DNA from: BACL21 sp038141525
Lineage (GTDB): Bacteria; Bacteroidota; Bacteroidia; Flavobacteriales; Flavobacteriaceae
Length of the DNA stretch: 64,000 nucleotides
Direction of reading: 5' to 3'
NCBI GenBank assembly: GCA_038141525.1
Contig: JAYQIF010000008.1
Coordinates: forward strand, 248,001 to 312,000
Part shown: positions 18,910 through 28,251 of the stretch, one piece after another
Numbering within the stretch: position 1 is the first letter of the stretch
Layout: every line of letters starts with the position of its first letter
The notes under the pieces: generated by a model
Seen by the model: only the letters and a program-made list of their open reading frames with translations
What the model was told of the DNA's origin: nothing
Databases searched by the model: none
Position numbers and translations under genes: made by a program

Positions 18910-20214
18910 ATGAAAATTAAATATACACTTACCGCATTGATACTGCCATTAGTTATGGTTGTTGGTTTTGCCCAGCAGACCCCAGCCCCTGTTCAATCAG
19001 AGACCATCACCCTAGTGGGTGCTACCGTCCATGTAGGCAACGGCAAGGTCATAGAGCGTGCTCATATCGTTCTTGATGAAGGTAAAATAAAAGCTTTAGG
19101 GCAAGAAGAAATCACGCCGACAGGTCGTATTATCGACGTCACAGGACAACATATATACCCAGGAATCATAGCGCCTGTTTCCTCCTTGGGGCTTGTAGAA
19201 ATTGATGCGATACGTCAAAGTAAAGATGACGATGAATTAGGAGAATTTGGCCCAAATATCCGGAGTTTAATTGCCTACAATGCCGAAAGCCAAGTTGTTG
19301 AGAGCATGCGCCCAAATGGAGTCCTCATGGCTCAAATAACACCACAAGGTGGGGTGTTTTCTGGAACCTCATCCATTGTACAATTCGACGCATGGAATTG
19401 GGAAGATGCTGCCGTAAAAGTTGATGATGGGGTGCATTTATACTGGCCCAATACCTATCGACGCGGTCGTTGGTGGATGGGTGAAGACCGCGGATGGAAA
19501 CCCAATAAGAAGTACGACGAACAAACAAAAAAAATCACCGATTTCTTTGATCGCGCGGCGGCTTACAGCAGTGAACAACCTGAGGTACCGAACCAAGCAT
19601 TAGAGGCGCTGACCGGCACTTTAGACGGCAGTAAAAAAGTTTTCGTTTACGCCGATGGCGTGCGTGAAATTATGGATGCAGTCAGTCAACTCAAAACTCA
19701 TGGAGTATCAGAGGTTGTTTTGGTAGGTGGCTATCAGGCTGACCAAATCATACCATTTTTGAAACGCCACAACATAGCAATTTTACTGAATCGTGTTCAC
19801 TCTTTGCCCAAGCAAGAAGATGATGACTACGACAAACCGTTTAAACTTCCAGCAATGCTGACCAAGGCAGGCCTTGTTGTCGGACTCAATGCACGAGGCA
19901 GTATGGAACGTATGAGTACCAGGAATTTGCCTTTCTATGCAGGGCACGCTTCTGGCTTTGGATTATCCACTGAGGAAGCCTTGCAATTAGTGACTTCAAA
20001 TACCGCAAAAATCTTAGGTATTGATGCTGATTATGGGACCTTAGAGGTCGGAAAAAGTGCGACCTTATTTGTGAGTCAAGGGGATGCATTGGACATGCGT
20101 ACTAATCGATTAAGTCATGCATTTATCGATGGACGTAAAATTTCACTCCAAACACATCAAACCGAACTTTACAAGCGCTATGCCAATAAATACGGGCAAC
20201 AAATTCAGGATTAG
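18910..20214 (+). CDS. Amidohydrolase-like protein lacking the metal-binding site
   Basis: A signal peptide (ALILPLVMVVGFAQQ) is followed by a single amidohydrolase-like domain of about 400 residues. The opening strands (ITLVGATVHVGNGKVIERAHIVLDEGKI) and the closing motif (LVTSNTAKILGIDADYGTLEVGKSATLFV) are typical, but the place of the metal HxH reads IIAPVSSLGL and the late aspartate is in GLNARGSM, so the usual ligands are absent. It closely resembles the first half of the upstream 998-residue protein in these losses. The two genes are 5 bases apart and probably one operon. It may be a partner or binding subunit of the active enzyme. Confidence 0.82.
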   Translation: MKIKYTLTALILPLVMVVGFAQQTPAPVQSETITLVGATVHVGNGKVIERAHIVLDEGKIKALGQEEITPTGRIIDVTGQHIYPGIIAPVSSLGLVEIDAIRQSKDDDELGEFGPNIRSLIAYNAESQVVESMRPNGVLMAQITPQGGVFSGTSSIVQFDAWNWEDAAVKVDDGVHLYWPNTYRRGRWWMGEDRGWKPNKKYDEQTKKITDFFDRAAAYSSEQPEVPNQALEALTGTLDGSKKVFVYADGVREIMDAVSQLKTHGVSEVVLVGGYQADQIIPFLKRHNIAILLNRVHSLPKQEDDDYDKPFKLPAMLTKAGLVVGLNARGSMERMSTRNLPFYAGHASGFGLSTEEALQLVTSNTAKILGIDADYGTLEVGKSATLFVSQGDALDMRTNRLSHAFIDGRKISLQTHQTELYKRYANKYGQQIQD

Positions 20215-20257
20215 TCAGCAATCGAGCAGGATAATTTAAAAAGTACTTAGAAAGGCC

Positions 20258-21112
20258 ATGGACAAGACTCCGACATTGACCAGTACACATAATGGCTTGA
20301 TCAAACAAGTTGTTCAATGGCAAGAGCGGTCCAGAGCGCGCAGAAAAGACGGCGTCTTTGTTGTCGAAGGACTTCGAGAGATCGATCTCGCTCTCGGTTC
20401 TGATTATCAGGCATCTATGTTATTTTATTGTCCAGAAATCGTCCAAAACAATGCTCAAAATCAAAATCACGAATCGATAGCATCGCTGTATCATAGGGTC
20501 GGTCAGGATTCAAAAATATATGCGGTTAGTCAGAATGTTTATAAAAAAATTGCTTATCGCAACTCTACAGAAGGTATAGTGGGGGTCTTTGAGGCTAAGC
20601 AACATCAATTAGCAGATCTGAACATTAAGCGCAAGAATCCCTTAATTATGGTTGCTGAAGCTCCGGAAAAACCGGGTAATATTGGCGCCCTTTTGCGCAC
20701 GGCTGATGCCGCGGGTGTAGATGCGTTTTTACTGGCTAACCCACGTACTGATCTCTATAACCCAAACATCATACGCAGCAGTGTTGGCGGGATATTTACC
20801 ACTAACCTAGCTACAGGCACCACTCAAGACATCATCGATTACCTCCAAACTAAAAAAATTGCCATTTACAGCGCAATATTACAAGAGGCCATCCCTTATA
20901 CACAAGGCGACTACACCAAGGCGACGGCCTTAGTTGTGGGAACTGAAGCTGACGGGCTCTCAGAAACTTGGCGGTCTGCGAGTAGTGCCAAAGTAAAAAT
21001 CCCCATGAATGGGTCTATTGACAGTATGAATGTTTCTGTATCTGCGGGGATTCTTGTTTTTGAAGCCCTCCGACAGCGCATGGAAGCAGCGCACAATTCA
21101 TCCGCGCACTAG
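20258..21112 (+). CDS. TrmH/SpoU family RNA 2'-O-methyltransferase
   Basis: The N-terminal substrate-binding domain (HNGLIKQVVQWQERSRARRKDGVFVVEGLREI) is of the RlmB/TsnR type. The C-terminal SPOUT domain has the three knot motifs: EAPEKPGNIGALLRTADAAGVD (motif 1), ALVVGTEADGLSETW (motif 2) and KIPMNGSIDSMNVSVSAGILVFEALRQR (motif 3). The enzyme transfers a methyl group from SAM to a ribose 2'-OH, probably on 23S rRNA; the exact nucleotide cannot be read from the sequence. Length (284) is normal and the frame is intact. Confidence 0.92.
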   Translation: MDKTPTLTSTHNGLIKQVVQWQERSRARRKDGVFVVEGLREIDLALGSDYQASMLFYCPEIVQNNAQNQNHESIASLYHRVGQDSKIYAVSQNVYKKIAYRNSTEGIVGVFEAKQHQLADLNIKRKNPLIMVAEAPEKPGNIGALLRTADAAGVDAFLLANPRTDLYNPNIIRSSVGGIFTTNLATGTTQDIIDYLQTKKIAIYSAILQEAIPYTQGDYTKATALVVGTEADGLSETWRSASSAKVKIPMNGSIDSMNVSVSAGILVFEALRQRMEAAHNSSAH

Positions 21113-21194
21113 TTCATGAGTTTTAAGCATTACTGGCGCACTCCTGACCTACCCTTTGCTTGCCCACTCTGAAACTTTATTGTAATTTTATGTT

Positions 21195-23399
21195 ATGGCA
21201 CCGGCAGTATTAGAGCAAGAAAATAAAGAGATCGCCAAGCAGTACAAGGAATTGCTTAAAATCAGTTATCAAACCCTATCTCGGGCGGATAAAAAACTGA
21301 TTCGAACAGCCTTTGATACTGCAGTAGATGCCCATAAAGAACAACGCCGAAAAAGTGGTGAAGCCTATATCTTTCATCCCATAGCTGTGGCCAAAATTGT
21401 TGCCTCTGAGATTGGACTCGATGCTACCTCTATTGCCGCTGCTCTACTCCACGATGTGGTGGAAGACACTACCTATACTTTAGCCGATATCGAACAGCTA
21501 TTCGGCGAAACTATTGCCCGCATTGTCAATGGATTGACTAAGATCTCTCATATGGAATATCAAAAAGATGTATCCATACAAGCAGAAAATTTTAGAAAAA
21601 TGTTACTCACCCTTAATGAGGACATTCGGGTGATCATAATTAAAATCGCTGACCGCTTGCACAATATGCAAACCATGGACAGTATGGTGCCGCATAAACA
21701 AGTCAAAATAGCCTCGGAAACCTTGTACATCTATGCACCGTTAGCACATCGAATCGGGCTGTACAACATTAAATCTGAATTAGAAGATTTGGGTTTAAAA
21801 TATACAGAACCTGAGGTGTACAGGGATATTGTCGACAAGATCAAAGAGAGCAAAGAAGAGCAAGACGCGTATATCGCGGATTTTAGCACAGTCATTCAAA
21901 AATCTTTGGATACAGAAGGTGTTCACTACGAGATCAAAGGGCGGCCTAAATCAGTATTCTCGATTCGACGCAAAATGATGCGTCAAAGCGTGTCGTTTGA
22001 CCAGGTCTATGACAAATTTGCCATTCGTATCATTTACGACGCTAAGGCCGAGGATGAGAAGTTTTTGGCATGGAAAATTTATTCGATTGTTACGGATCAC
22101 TTTCGACCGAATCCTACGCGTTTGCGAGACTGGATTTCCTCGCCAAAGTCGACCGGCTATGAAGCACTACACATTACCGTAATGGGCCCTAAAGGCAGGT
22201 GGGTGGAGGTGCAGATTAGAAGTCAGCGCATGAATGAAATTGCCGAAAAAGGTTACGCGGCACATTACAAATACAAAAATGAGCTCAGTGAAGACGACGG
22301 ATTGGACGTTTGGCTCAATAAACTTCAAGAAACTCTAGAGCATTCGGAGATTAATGCCATAGATTTTGTAGAGGAATTTAAACTGAGTTTATACGCCAAA
22401 GAAATTTTTGTGTTTTCTCCAAAGGGTGATTTGTATTCCCTGGCCAAGGGCGCGACAGCCCTCGATTTTGCATTCCACGTGCATACACAGATTGGCCTGC
22501 GAACACGCGGCGCTAAAGTAAATGGGAAACTTGTGCCCCTGAGTTTCGAACTCAGTAGTGGAGATCAAGTAGAAATTATCACTTCAGAAAAAACCAAACC
22601 TACGGCAAACTGGCTCAACTACGCCATTACTGGTCGTGCCATTAGCAAAATAAAATCCTCGCTCAAAGAAGAGCAAAAGCAAATTGCTGAGGAAGGAAAG
22701 GTCGTCCTACAGCGCAAGTTAAGGGCGCAAAAAATTCCGTTTAACGAAAAAACCATCAATGAGCTTGTTCGATATTTTAAATTAAAAACAAGTCTGGACC
22801 TCTTTTATCGGATTGGCGCAGGAATCATAGACAATTCAAGGCTCAAAAGCTTTGCTGCTTCGCGGAGCAATGCGTTCATGAATTTCTTTAAAAATAGAAT
22901 TCGTCGCCCACAAAACAATCAAGAACTCAATAAAGAGGAGCTCACAGTAAAATACGACCAACTTGTCTTTGGTAAAGATGAAGAAAAACTAGATTATAAA
23001 GTTTCCCCTTGTTGTAATCCGATACCGGGTGATGACGTATTCGGATTTTTGACCATTAACGACGGCATAAAAGTACACAAAACCACCTGCCCCAATGCCC
23101 TTCAAATGCAAAGCAATTATAGTTATCGCATTTTGAAAGCCAAATGGATTGACTCTACCCAGAGAGAATTCCAAGCAACTTTGAGAATTAGTGGAATCGA
23201 CACCTTTGGTATGGTCAACAATCTGACCAAAGTGGTTTCTAACAACCTTCATATCGACATGAAAAGTGTTCATTTTGATACTGATGACGGCACATTTACA
23301 GGAACGATAGTTGTCATTGTAAAGAACAAATCAATCCTTGATAACTTGGTTAAAAACATCAAAAAAATTAGTGGAATCGATAAAGTCAGCAGGGTATAA
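21195..23399 (+). CDS. Bifunctional (p)ppGpp synthetase/hydrolase, Rel/SpoT
   Basis: This long RSH protein (734 residues) makes and degrades the alarmone ppGpp. In order it has an HD hydrolase domain (H61 in FHPIAVAK, HD at 86-87 in LLHDVVED), the synthetase domain (GRPKSVFSIRRKM, YDKFAIRII, PKSTGYEALH, EVQIRSQRMNEIAEKGYAAH), a TGS domain (IFVFSPKGDLYSLAKGATALDFAFHVH), a CC/zinc region (YKVSPCCNPIPGDDVFGF) and a C-terminal ACT domain ending SGIDKVSRV. Both active sites look complete. A Fur-family gene and purA follow at 23 and 3 bases, so nucleotide metabolism and stringent response are probably read as one operon. Confidence 0.96.
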   Translation: MAPAVLEQENKEIAKQYKELLKISYQTLSRADKKLIRTAFDTAVDAHKEQRRKSGEAYIFHPIAVAKIVASEIGLDATSIAAALLHDVVEDTTYTLADIEQLFGETIARIVNGLTKISHMEYQKDVSIQAENFRKMLLTLNEDIRVIIIKIADRLHNMQTMDSMVPHKQVKIASETLYIYAPLAHRIGLYNIKSELEDLGLKYTEPEVYRDIVDKIKESKEEQDAYIADFSTVIQKSLDTEGVHYEIKGRPKSVFSIRRKMMRQSVSFDQVYDKFAIRIIYDAKAEDEKFLAWKIYSIVTDHFRPNPTRLRDWISSPKSTGYEALHITVMGPKGRWVEVQIRSQRMNEIAEKGYAAHYKYKNELSEDDGLDVWLNKLQETLEHSEINAIDFVEEFKLSLYAKEIFVFSPKGDLYSLAKGATALDFAFHVHTQIGLRTRGAKVNGKLVPLSFELSSGDQVEIITSEKTKPTANWLNYAITGRAISKIKSSLKEEQKQIAEEGKVVLQRKLRAQKIPFNEKTINELVRYFKLKTSLDLFYRIGAGIIDNSRLKSFAASRSNAFMNFFKNRIRRPQNNQELNKEELTVKYDQLVFGKDEEKLDYKVSPCCNPIPGDDVFGFLTINDGIKVHKTTCPNALQMQSNYSYRILKAKWIDSTQREFQATLRISGIDTFGMVNNLTKVVSNNLHIDMKSVHFDTDDGTFTGTIVVIVKNKSILDNLVKNIKKISGIDKVSRV

Positions 23400-23422
23400 A
23401 TAACTAAATTTGAGCCGTTCCG

Positions 23423-23875
23423 ATGAAAACACCCACAGAAATCAACAATCAAGCCATTGTCAAAAATGTATTTACGGCATTTTTGGAAGAAAAGGGTCAC
23501 CGAAAGACGCCCGAGCGCTTTGCGATTCTCTCAGAGGTTTATGACCAAAAAGATCATTTTGATATCGAGTCTCTTTATGTCAAAATGAAAAACAAAAACT
23601 ACCGCGTCAGTCGGGCAACTTTATACAACACTATAGAGTTACTTTTGGATTGTGGACTGGTCCGCAAGCACTTATTTGGTGCCAGTCAGGCACATTACGA
23701 AAAGTCGTATTTTGACAAGCAACACGACCACCTTATTTTGGACAACGGAGAGGTCATGGAATTTTGTGACCCACGCATAGAAACCATCAAAAAAACCATC
23801 GAAGAAGTGTTCGATGTGGACATAACCAAACACTCACTTTATTTTTACGGTCGTCGCAAAAACGACCAGACATAA
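23423..23875 (+). CDS. Fur family transcriptional regulator
   Basis: The 150 residues have the Fur winged-helix domain (KTPERFAILSEVYDQKDHFDIESLYVKM, RVSRATLYNTIELLLDCGLVRK) and the metal-binding dimerisation domain (YFDKQHDHLILDNGEVMEF). The histidine and acidic ligands of Fur/PerR are present, but no CxxC structural-zinc pair is seen, so iron, manganese or peroxide sensing cannot be separated. It sits between rsh and purA with 3 bases to the purA ATG. Confidence 0.93.
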   Translation: MKTPTEINNQAIVKNVFTAFLEEKGHRKTPERFAILSEVYDQKDHFDIESLYVKMKNKNYRVSRATLYNTIELLLDCGLVRKHLFGASQAHYEKSYFDKQHDHLILDNGEVMEFCDPRIETIKKTIEEVFDVDITKHSLYFYGRRKNDQT

Positions 23876-23878
23876 CGT

Positions 23879-25150
23879 ATGGCAGTAGATTTGTTATTAG
23901 GCCTCCAATGGGGCGATGAAGGAAAAGGAAAAATAGTCGATGTACTCACCAAAGAGTACGACATTATCGCACGTTTTCAAGGGGGGCCCAATGCTGGACA
24001 CACTCTTGAGTTTGATGGGATCAAACATGTACTGCACACCATACCGAGTGGTATTTTTCACCCCACAGCAGTGAACTTAGTGGGTAATGGTGTGGTCATC
24101 GACCCAGTCATTTTCAAACGCGAATTGGATAATTTAGCGCCTTTTGGCATTGACATTCAAAAGAAGCTTTTGATTTCGCGAAAGGCCCATTTGATTTTGC
24201 CCACCCATAGATTACTCGACGCTGCGAGTGAGGCCGCAAAGGGAAAGGCTAAAATTGGTTCAACACTTAAGGGTATCGGTCCTACTTATATGGACAAAAC
24301 AGGACGTAATGGCATACGCATCGGAGATATTGAGCTGCCACAATGGAAAGAAAAATACCGGGCATTAGCCAACAAACACGAAGCCATGATCGCCTCTTAC
24401 AAGGTCGATATTCAGTATGACCTTGCAGAACTAGAAGCCGCCTTTTTTGAGGCTATTGATACATTAAAGTCTTTGGAATTTATCGACAGCGAGGCGTACT
24501 TGTTCAGCGCCATGGCCCAAGGCAAAAGTATTTTGGCTGAAGGGGCTCAGGGCTCCTTATTGGATATCGATTTTGGCACCTATCCTTATGTGACTTCTTC
24601 CAATACCACAGCTGCAGGCGCTTGCACTGGACTGGGTGTAGCACCAAACAAAATCAAAGATGTTTTTGGCATTTTCAAAGCCTATACCACCCGAGTAGGC
24701 AGTGGTCCTTTTCCAACGGAACTTTTTGACAGTGTTGGTGAGACTATGGGGCGCGTAGGCAATGAATTCGGTGCAACCACAGGAAGACCTCGTCGTTGTG
24801 GATGGTTGGATTTAGTCGCTTTGAAATATGCTGTTGCTATCAATGGCGTTACCCAGCTCATGATGATGAAAGGGGACGTTCTCAGTGGATTTAAAAAATT
24901 AAAAGTTTGTACCGCCTATCAATATCAAGGAAGTACCATAACTCATTTCCCTTATGATATTGATCCAAAACTCGTAACCCCTGTCTACACAGAATTACCT
25001 GGGTGGACCGAAGACTTAACTGGCATGACTCAGGCAGATGAATTGCCTAAAGAGCTTCTCGGATACATCGAGTTTTTGGAGGCAGAACTAGGCGTCCCCA
25101 TCAAAATTGTCTCTGTTGGACCAGACCGAAAACAAACCATTTTGCGGTAG
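23879..25150 (+). CDS. purA: Adenylosuccinate synthetase
   Basis: PurA joins IMP and aspartate using GTP in the first committed step to AMP. The P-loop GLQWGDEGKGKIVD (residues 8-21) and NAGHT are present, together with GSTLKGIGPTYMDK, EGAQGSLLDIDFGTYPYVTSSN, the aspartate loop TTGRPRRCGW and the C-terminal VGPDRKQTI. The 423 residues are typical. It follows the Fur-family gene by 3 bases in the rsh operon; ppGpp is a known inhibitor of PurA in other bacteria, which makes the grouping functionally sensible. Confidence 0.97.
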   Translation: MAVDLLLGLQWGDEGKGKIVDVLTKEYDIIARFQGGPNAGHTLEFDGIKHVLHTIPSGIFHPTAVNLVGNGVVIDPVIFKRELDNLAPFGIDIQKKLLISRKAHLILPTHRLLDAASEAAKGKAKIGSTLKGIGPTYMDKTGRNGIRIGDIELPQWKEKYRALANKHEAMIASYKVDIQYDLAELEAAFFEAIDTLKSLEFIDSEAYLFSAMAQGKSILAEGAQGSLLDIDFGTYPYVTSSNTTAAGACTGLGVAPNKIKDVFGIFKAYTTRVGSGPFPTELFDSVGETMGRVGNEFGATTGRPRRCGWLDLVALKYAVAINGVTQLMMMKGDVLSGFKKLKVCTAYQYQGSTITHFPYDIDPKLVTPVYTELPGWTEDLTGMTQADELPKELLGYIEFLEAELGVPIKIVSVGPDRKQTILR

Positions 25151-25181
25151 TCTGCAAATTAGTTTCTATTTTCGTCACCGT

Positions 25182-26990
25182 ATGTGGCTCAATAAATCCT
25201 TTCTCAAAAGCTTTTGGTTCCTAACACTTTTTCTAGGGTCTACGGCTTGTGGTTTTGGACAAACACAAGCGGATCAACAGCAAAAGACTCAAAGCACAGT
25301 TACAGCCAAGGCTCAAAGTACAGTTACAGCCCAGGACTCTCTGGTCCCTGCCGAAAAACAATCGAGCAAAGTTCGTGTTACCTCCGGCTACTTCGAAAAA
25401 AAACCCGAATTTCCTGAGGCTGTGATTTATTCCAGAGATGCTAACGGACCGGTGCATATTGTGCATGACGGAGTCGATATGTGGTGTGATCAGGCTTTGG
25501 TGTATTTTAAAGAGAATTTTGTCAAGGCCTTTGGTAGAGTGCTTGTCAAACAGGGCGATACCATAGAAATGCGCAGTAATTACGGTGAATATAACGGCAA
25601 TACTTCTTTGGCCTTTGCCGCTGGTGAGGTTGTTTTGAAAGAGCCTACATCCAGTCTTGAGTCTGATACATTGTATTTTGATCGCATCAGTCAACAGGCC
25701 TATTACAGAAGTGGAGGTACCGTACGTGATACAAGTAGTGTCCTCACGAGTCGGGTGGGCAAACTCTTTACTGAAAATAAAAAGTATGAATTCTCCGGTG
25801 ATGTAGTTATAGAGAACCCTGAATACACTTTAAACGCTCCTCGCTTAGATTTTTATTCCGAATCAGGTCTGGCCTATCTCTATGGAGCGTCTCGTATTGA
25901 AAGCCCAAGCAGCACCATTTATTGCGAGCGTGGCTATTACAACACGCGCAGTAACCGCGGACATTTTGTCAAAAAATCCCGAGTGGATTACAATCAACGC
26001 ATATTGTTCGGAGACAGCATCTATTTTGATCGTGCTCTGGGCTTTGCTTCGGCTTCGAACAATATTAAGCTCATCGATTCGACCAATCAGATGGTCATAC
26101 GTGGTCATTACGCCGAGGTGTTTAAACAGCAGGATTCGGTCTACATTACCAATCGCGCCGTTGCCATCAGTGTCCAAGAACAAGATTCAATATTCATTCA
26201 TGCAGACACCCTTCGTGTGACCGGACCACCGGAGCAGCGGTTGATTCGAGGTTTTCACGACGCGCGTCTGTTCAAGCCCGGGCGCTCACTTGCAGAGCGA
26301 ACAAGTGCCCGATGCGATTCGATAGTGGTCTTGCAAGAACAAGGGTTGACTAGGATGCTCGGACGTCCTGCACTATGGACTGGAGATCAGCAAATTACGG
26401 GCGACACAATACACTTGATACAAGACCGTATCAATCAAGAGTTGGACTCCCTTGTTGTATTTGATAATGCGTTTATGATTCAGGAAGATATCGATGGGTA
26501 TAACCAGGTCAAAGGGGCCCAACTCATCGGTCGATTCACCCAAAACAAATTAGACACTATTGATGTAATTAAAAATAGTCAAGTGGTCTACTACAGTCGT
26601 GATGATCAACAAAAATTGGTGGGCATCAATAATACAGTAGCTTCTTCGATGCAACTTTATGTTAAGGAACAAAAAATTCGCGGCATCAGATTCATCAACA
26701 AAGTACCAGGAAAAGTATATCCGCCATCAGAATTTCCCGAAAATGCAAGAATATTACCAGGTTTTCTTTGGCGTGGTGAGGAGCGCTTATTTTTTAAGGA
26801 CGATTTATTCAGTGGTAAGACCTTTCCTTCTTTAACACCTGTGCGCGGCATTGAGTTACCCCAAGAGCTGATCATTCCCAAACACGAGTTTACTGGACCC
26901 AGAGGTCAACAAGAGTTGGAGACAGAGGACTCAGCAACACAAAAAAAGCAATTGGTCTCGGGGTTATGGATCAAAAAAAAGCGTTTTTAG
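25182..26990 (+). CDS. OstA-like LPS-transport family protein
   Basis: A signal sequence (WFLTLFLGSTACGFGQ) and a low-complexity stretch (QSTVTA repeated twice) lead to an OstA/LptA-like beta-jellyroll region. Successive strands such as GVDMWCDQALVYFKENFVKAFG, GDTIEMRSNYGEYNG and LESDTLYFDRISQQAYYRSGG are typical of the OstA_N/LptD beta-taco fold. It should act in the periplasm in carrying LPS to the outer membrane. ATG at 25182 is preferred because the longer frame overlaps purA. The 3' end overlaps the aminotransferase start by 25 bases. Confidence 0.86.
   Translation: MWLNKSFLKSFWFLTLFLGSTACGFGQTQADQQQKTQSTVTAKAQSTVTAQDSLVPAEKQSSKVRVTSGYFEKKPEFPEAVIYSRDANGPVHIVHDGVDMWCDQALVYFKENFVKAFGRVLVKQGDTIEMRSNYGEYNGNTSLAFAAGEVVLKEPTSSLESDTLYFDRISQQAYYRSGGTVRDTSSVLTSRVGKLFTENKKYEFSGDVVIENPEYTLNAPRLDFYSESGLAYLYGASRIESPSSTIYCERGYYNTRSNRGHFVKKSRVDYNQRILFGDSIYFDRALGFASASNNIKLIDSTNQMVIRGHYAEVFKQQDSVYITNRAVAISVQEQDSIFIHADTLRVTGPPEQRLIRGFHDARLFKPGRSLAERTSARCDSIVVLQEQGLTRMLGRPALWTGDQQITGDTIHLIQDRINQELDSLVVFDNAFMIQEDIDGYNQVKGAQLIGRFTQNKLDTIDVIKNSQVVYYSRDDQQKLVGINNTVASSMQLYVKEQKIRGIRFINKVPGKVYPPSEFPENARILPGFLWRGEERLFFKDDLFSGKTFPSLTPVRGIELPQELIIPKHEFTGPRGQQELETEDSATQKKQLVSGLWIKKKRF
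25284..25331 (+). repeat. Two tandem 24-bp direct repeats
   Basis: Copies at 25284-25307 and 25308-25331 differ at two positions and encode the KxQSTVTA unit just after the signal peptide of the OstA-like protein. The in-frame duplication lengthens a linker and does not affect the beta domain. Confidence 0.9.
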
Positions 26991-28146
26991 ATTATCAAGC
27001 TCAGACGACCCCCATCCACTCGGAATGGCCGTAGATCACGCAAAGGGGTCTTACATTTACGACGCTCAGGGACGAGCTCATTTAGATTTTGTCGCGGGTG
27101 TCTCAGCCTGCAGTGTGGGTCATGCCCATCCCGAGGTGGTAAAAGCGGTACAAAAGCAAGCGGCCTCATACATGCATGTGATGGTCTATGGAGAATATGT
27201 CCAATCTCCATCAGTAGAATTATGTCGTAGGCTCGCAGAATTAATGCCGATGCCGCTTAATACAACTTATTTAGTCAACAGCGGAACAGAGGCCATTGAA
27301 GCAGCATTAAAATTAGCGCGGGCTTGGACAAAAAGACAAAAGATTCTCTACGGGAAACGAGCATATCACGGTAATACCATGGGGGCAATGAGCGTGATGG
27401 ACTATCCCGAACGTACCGAACCATTTGGCCCGTTAATACCGCAAACGGCCTCCATAGCATTCAATGATTACAACGCCCTGGATCAAATCGACAAAAGCAC
27501 AGCGGCCGTAATTCTCGAAACCATTCAAGGTGGGGCGGGGTTCATTGTTCCCGATCCTGATTACCTCAAGGCCCTAAAGTCGCAGTGTCAAAAAATGGGG
27601 ACACTACTCATTTTGGATGAAATTCAGCCAGGCTTTGGCCGAACTGGCAAACTTTTCGGGTTTGAACATTTTGATGTCGTCCCCGATATTGTGGTCATGG
27701 GTAAAGGAATGGGTGGCGGAATGCCCATAGGAGCCCTTTCCGCATCCAAAGAAATGATGAATACCTTCGCGACTCAACCCAAACTCGGCCACATTACAAC
27801 CTTTGGAGGACACCCAGTCATTGCAGCAGCAGCATTGGCGACACTGAACATAATCACGGCAAACGAATTTTTTAAATCGGTTCTCGACAAAGAGCAGCTG
27901 TTTCGTGCCGAACTGCAGCACCCTAAAATTAAAGAAGTACGCGGTAAAGGGTTGATGCTCGCGCTAATTTTTGAACATCCCTCCGAGGCCGACGCACTTG
28001 TATTAAAATGTGCCGAACACGGACTTATTTTATTTTGGCTATTGTATGAAAATAGAGCTGTTCGCATTACCCCGCCGTTGACCATTTCTAAACGGGACAT
28101 TCAAAAGGGTTGCCGCATCATTCGTGAGATACTTGATGACCTTTAG
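26966..28146 (+). CDS. Class III PLP-dependent aminotransferase, one frameshift
   Basis: This enzyme resembles acetylornithine/ornithine-type aminotransferases. Restored N-terminus: MDQKKAFLDYQAQTTPHPLG, then DHAKGSYIYDAQG, YLVNSGTEAIEAALKLAR, HGNTMGAMSVMD, ILDEIQPGFGRTGKLF and the PLP lysine in VVMGKGMGGGMPIGA (codon 27703-27705). A one-base deletion in the C5 run at 27009-27013 splits the first 15 codons from the rest; an ATG at 27025 gives an open frame but truncates the conserved N-terminus. The start overlaps the OstA-like gene by 25 bases. The amino-acid substrate is undetermined. Confidence 0.88.
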
Positions 28147-28251
28147 TCTCGCTCGCGCCAACCCCGTGTTGATAAGCTTGTTAAAAAGTAACCTCCTGAC
28201 CGGGCGACAAATCATTTAGTGTCGCTTATATTTAGACTGAGCAAACGTTAA

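Noticed and set aside
26966..27025. Aminotransferase starting at ATG 27025
   Set aside because: This start would drop the conserved FLDYQAQTTPHPLG segment, which is encoded directly upstream one frame away; a lost C in the C5 run explains the split.
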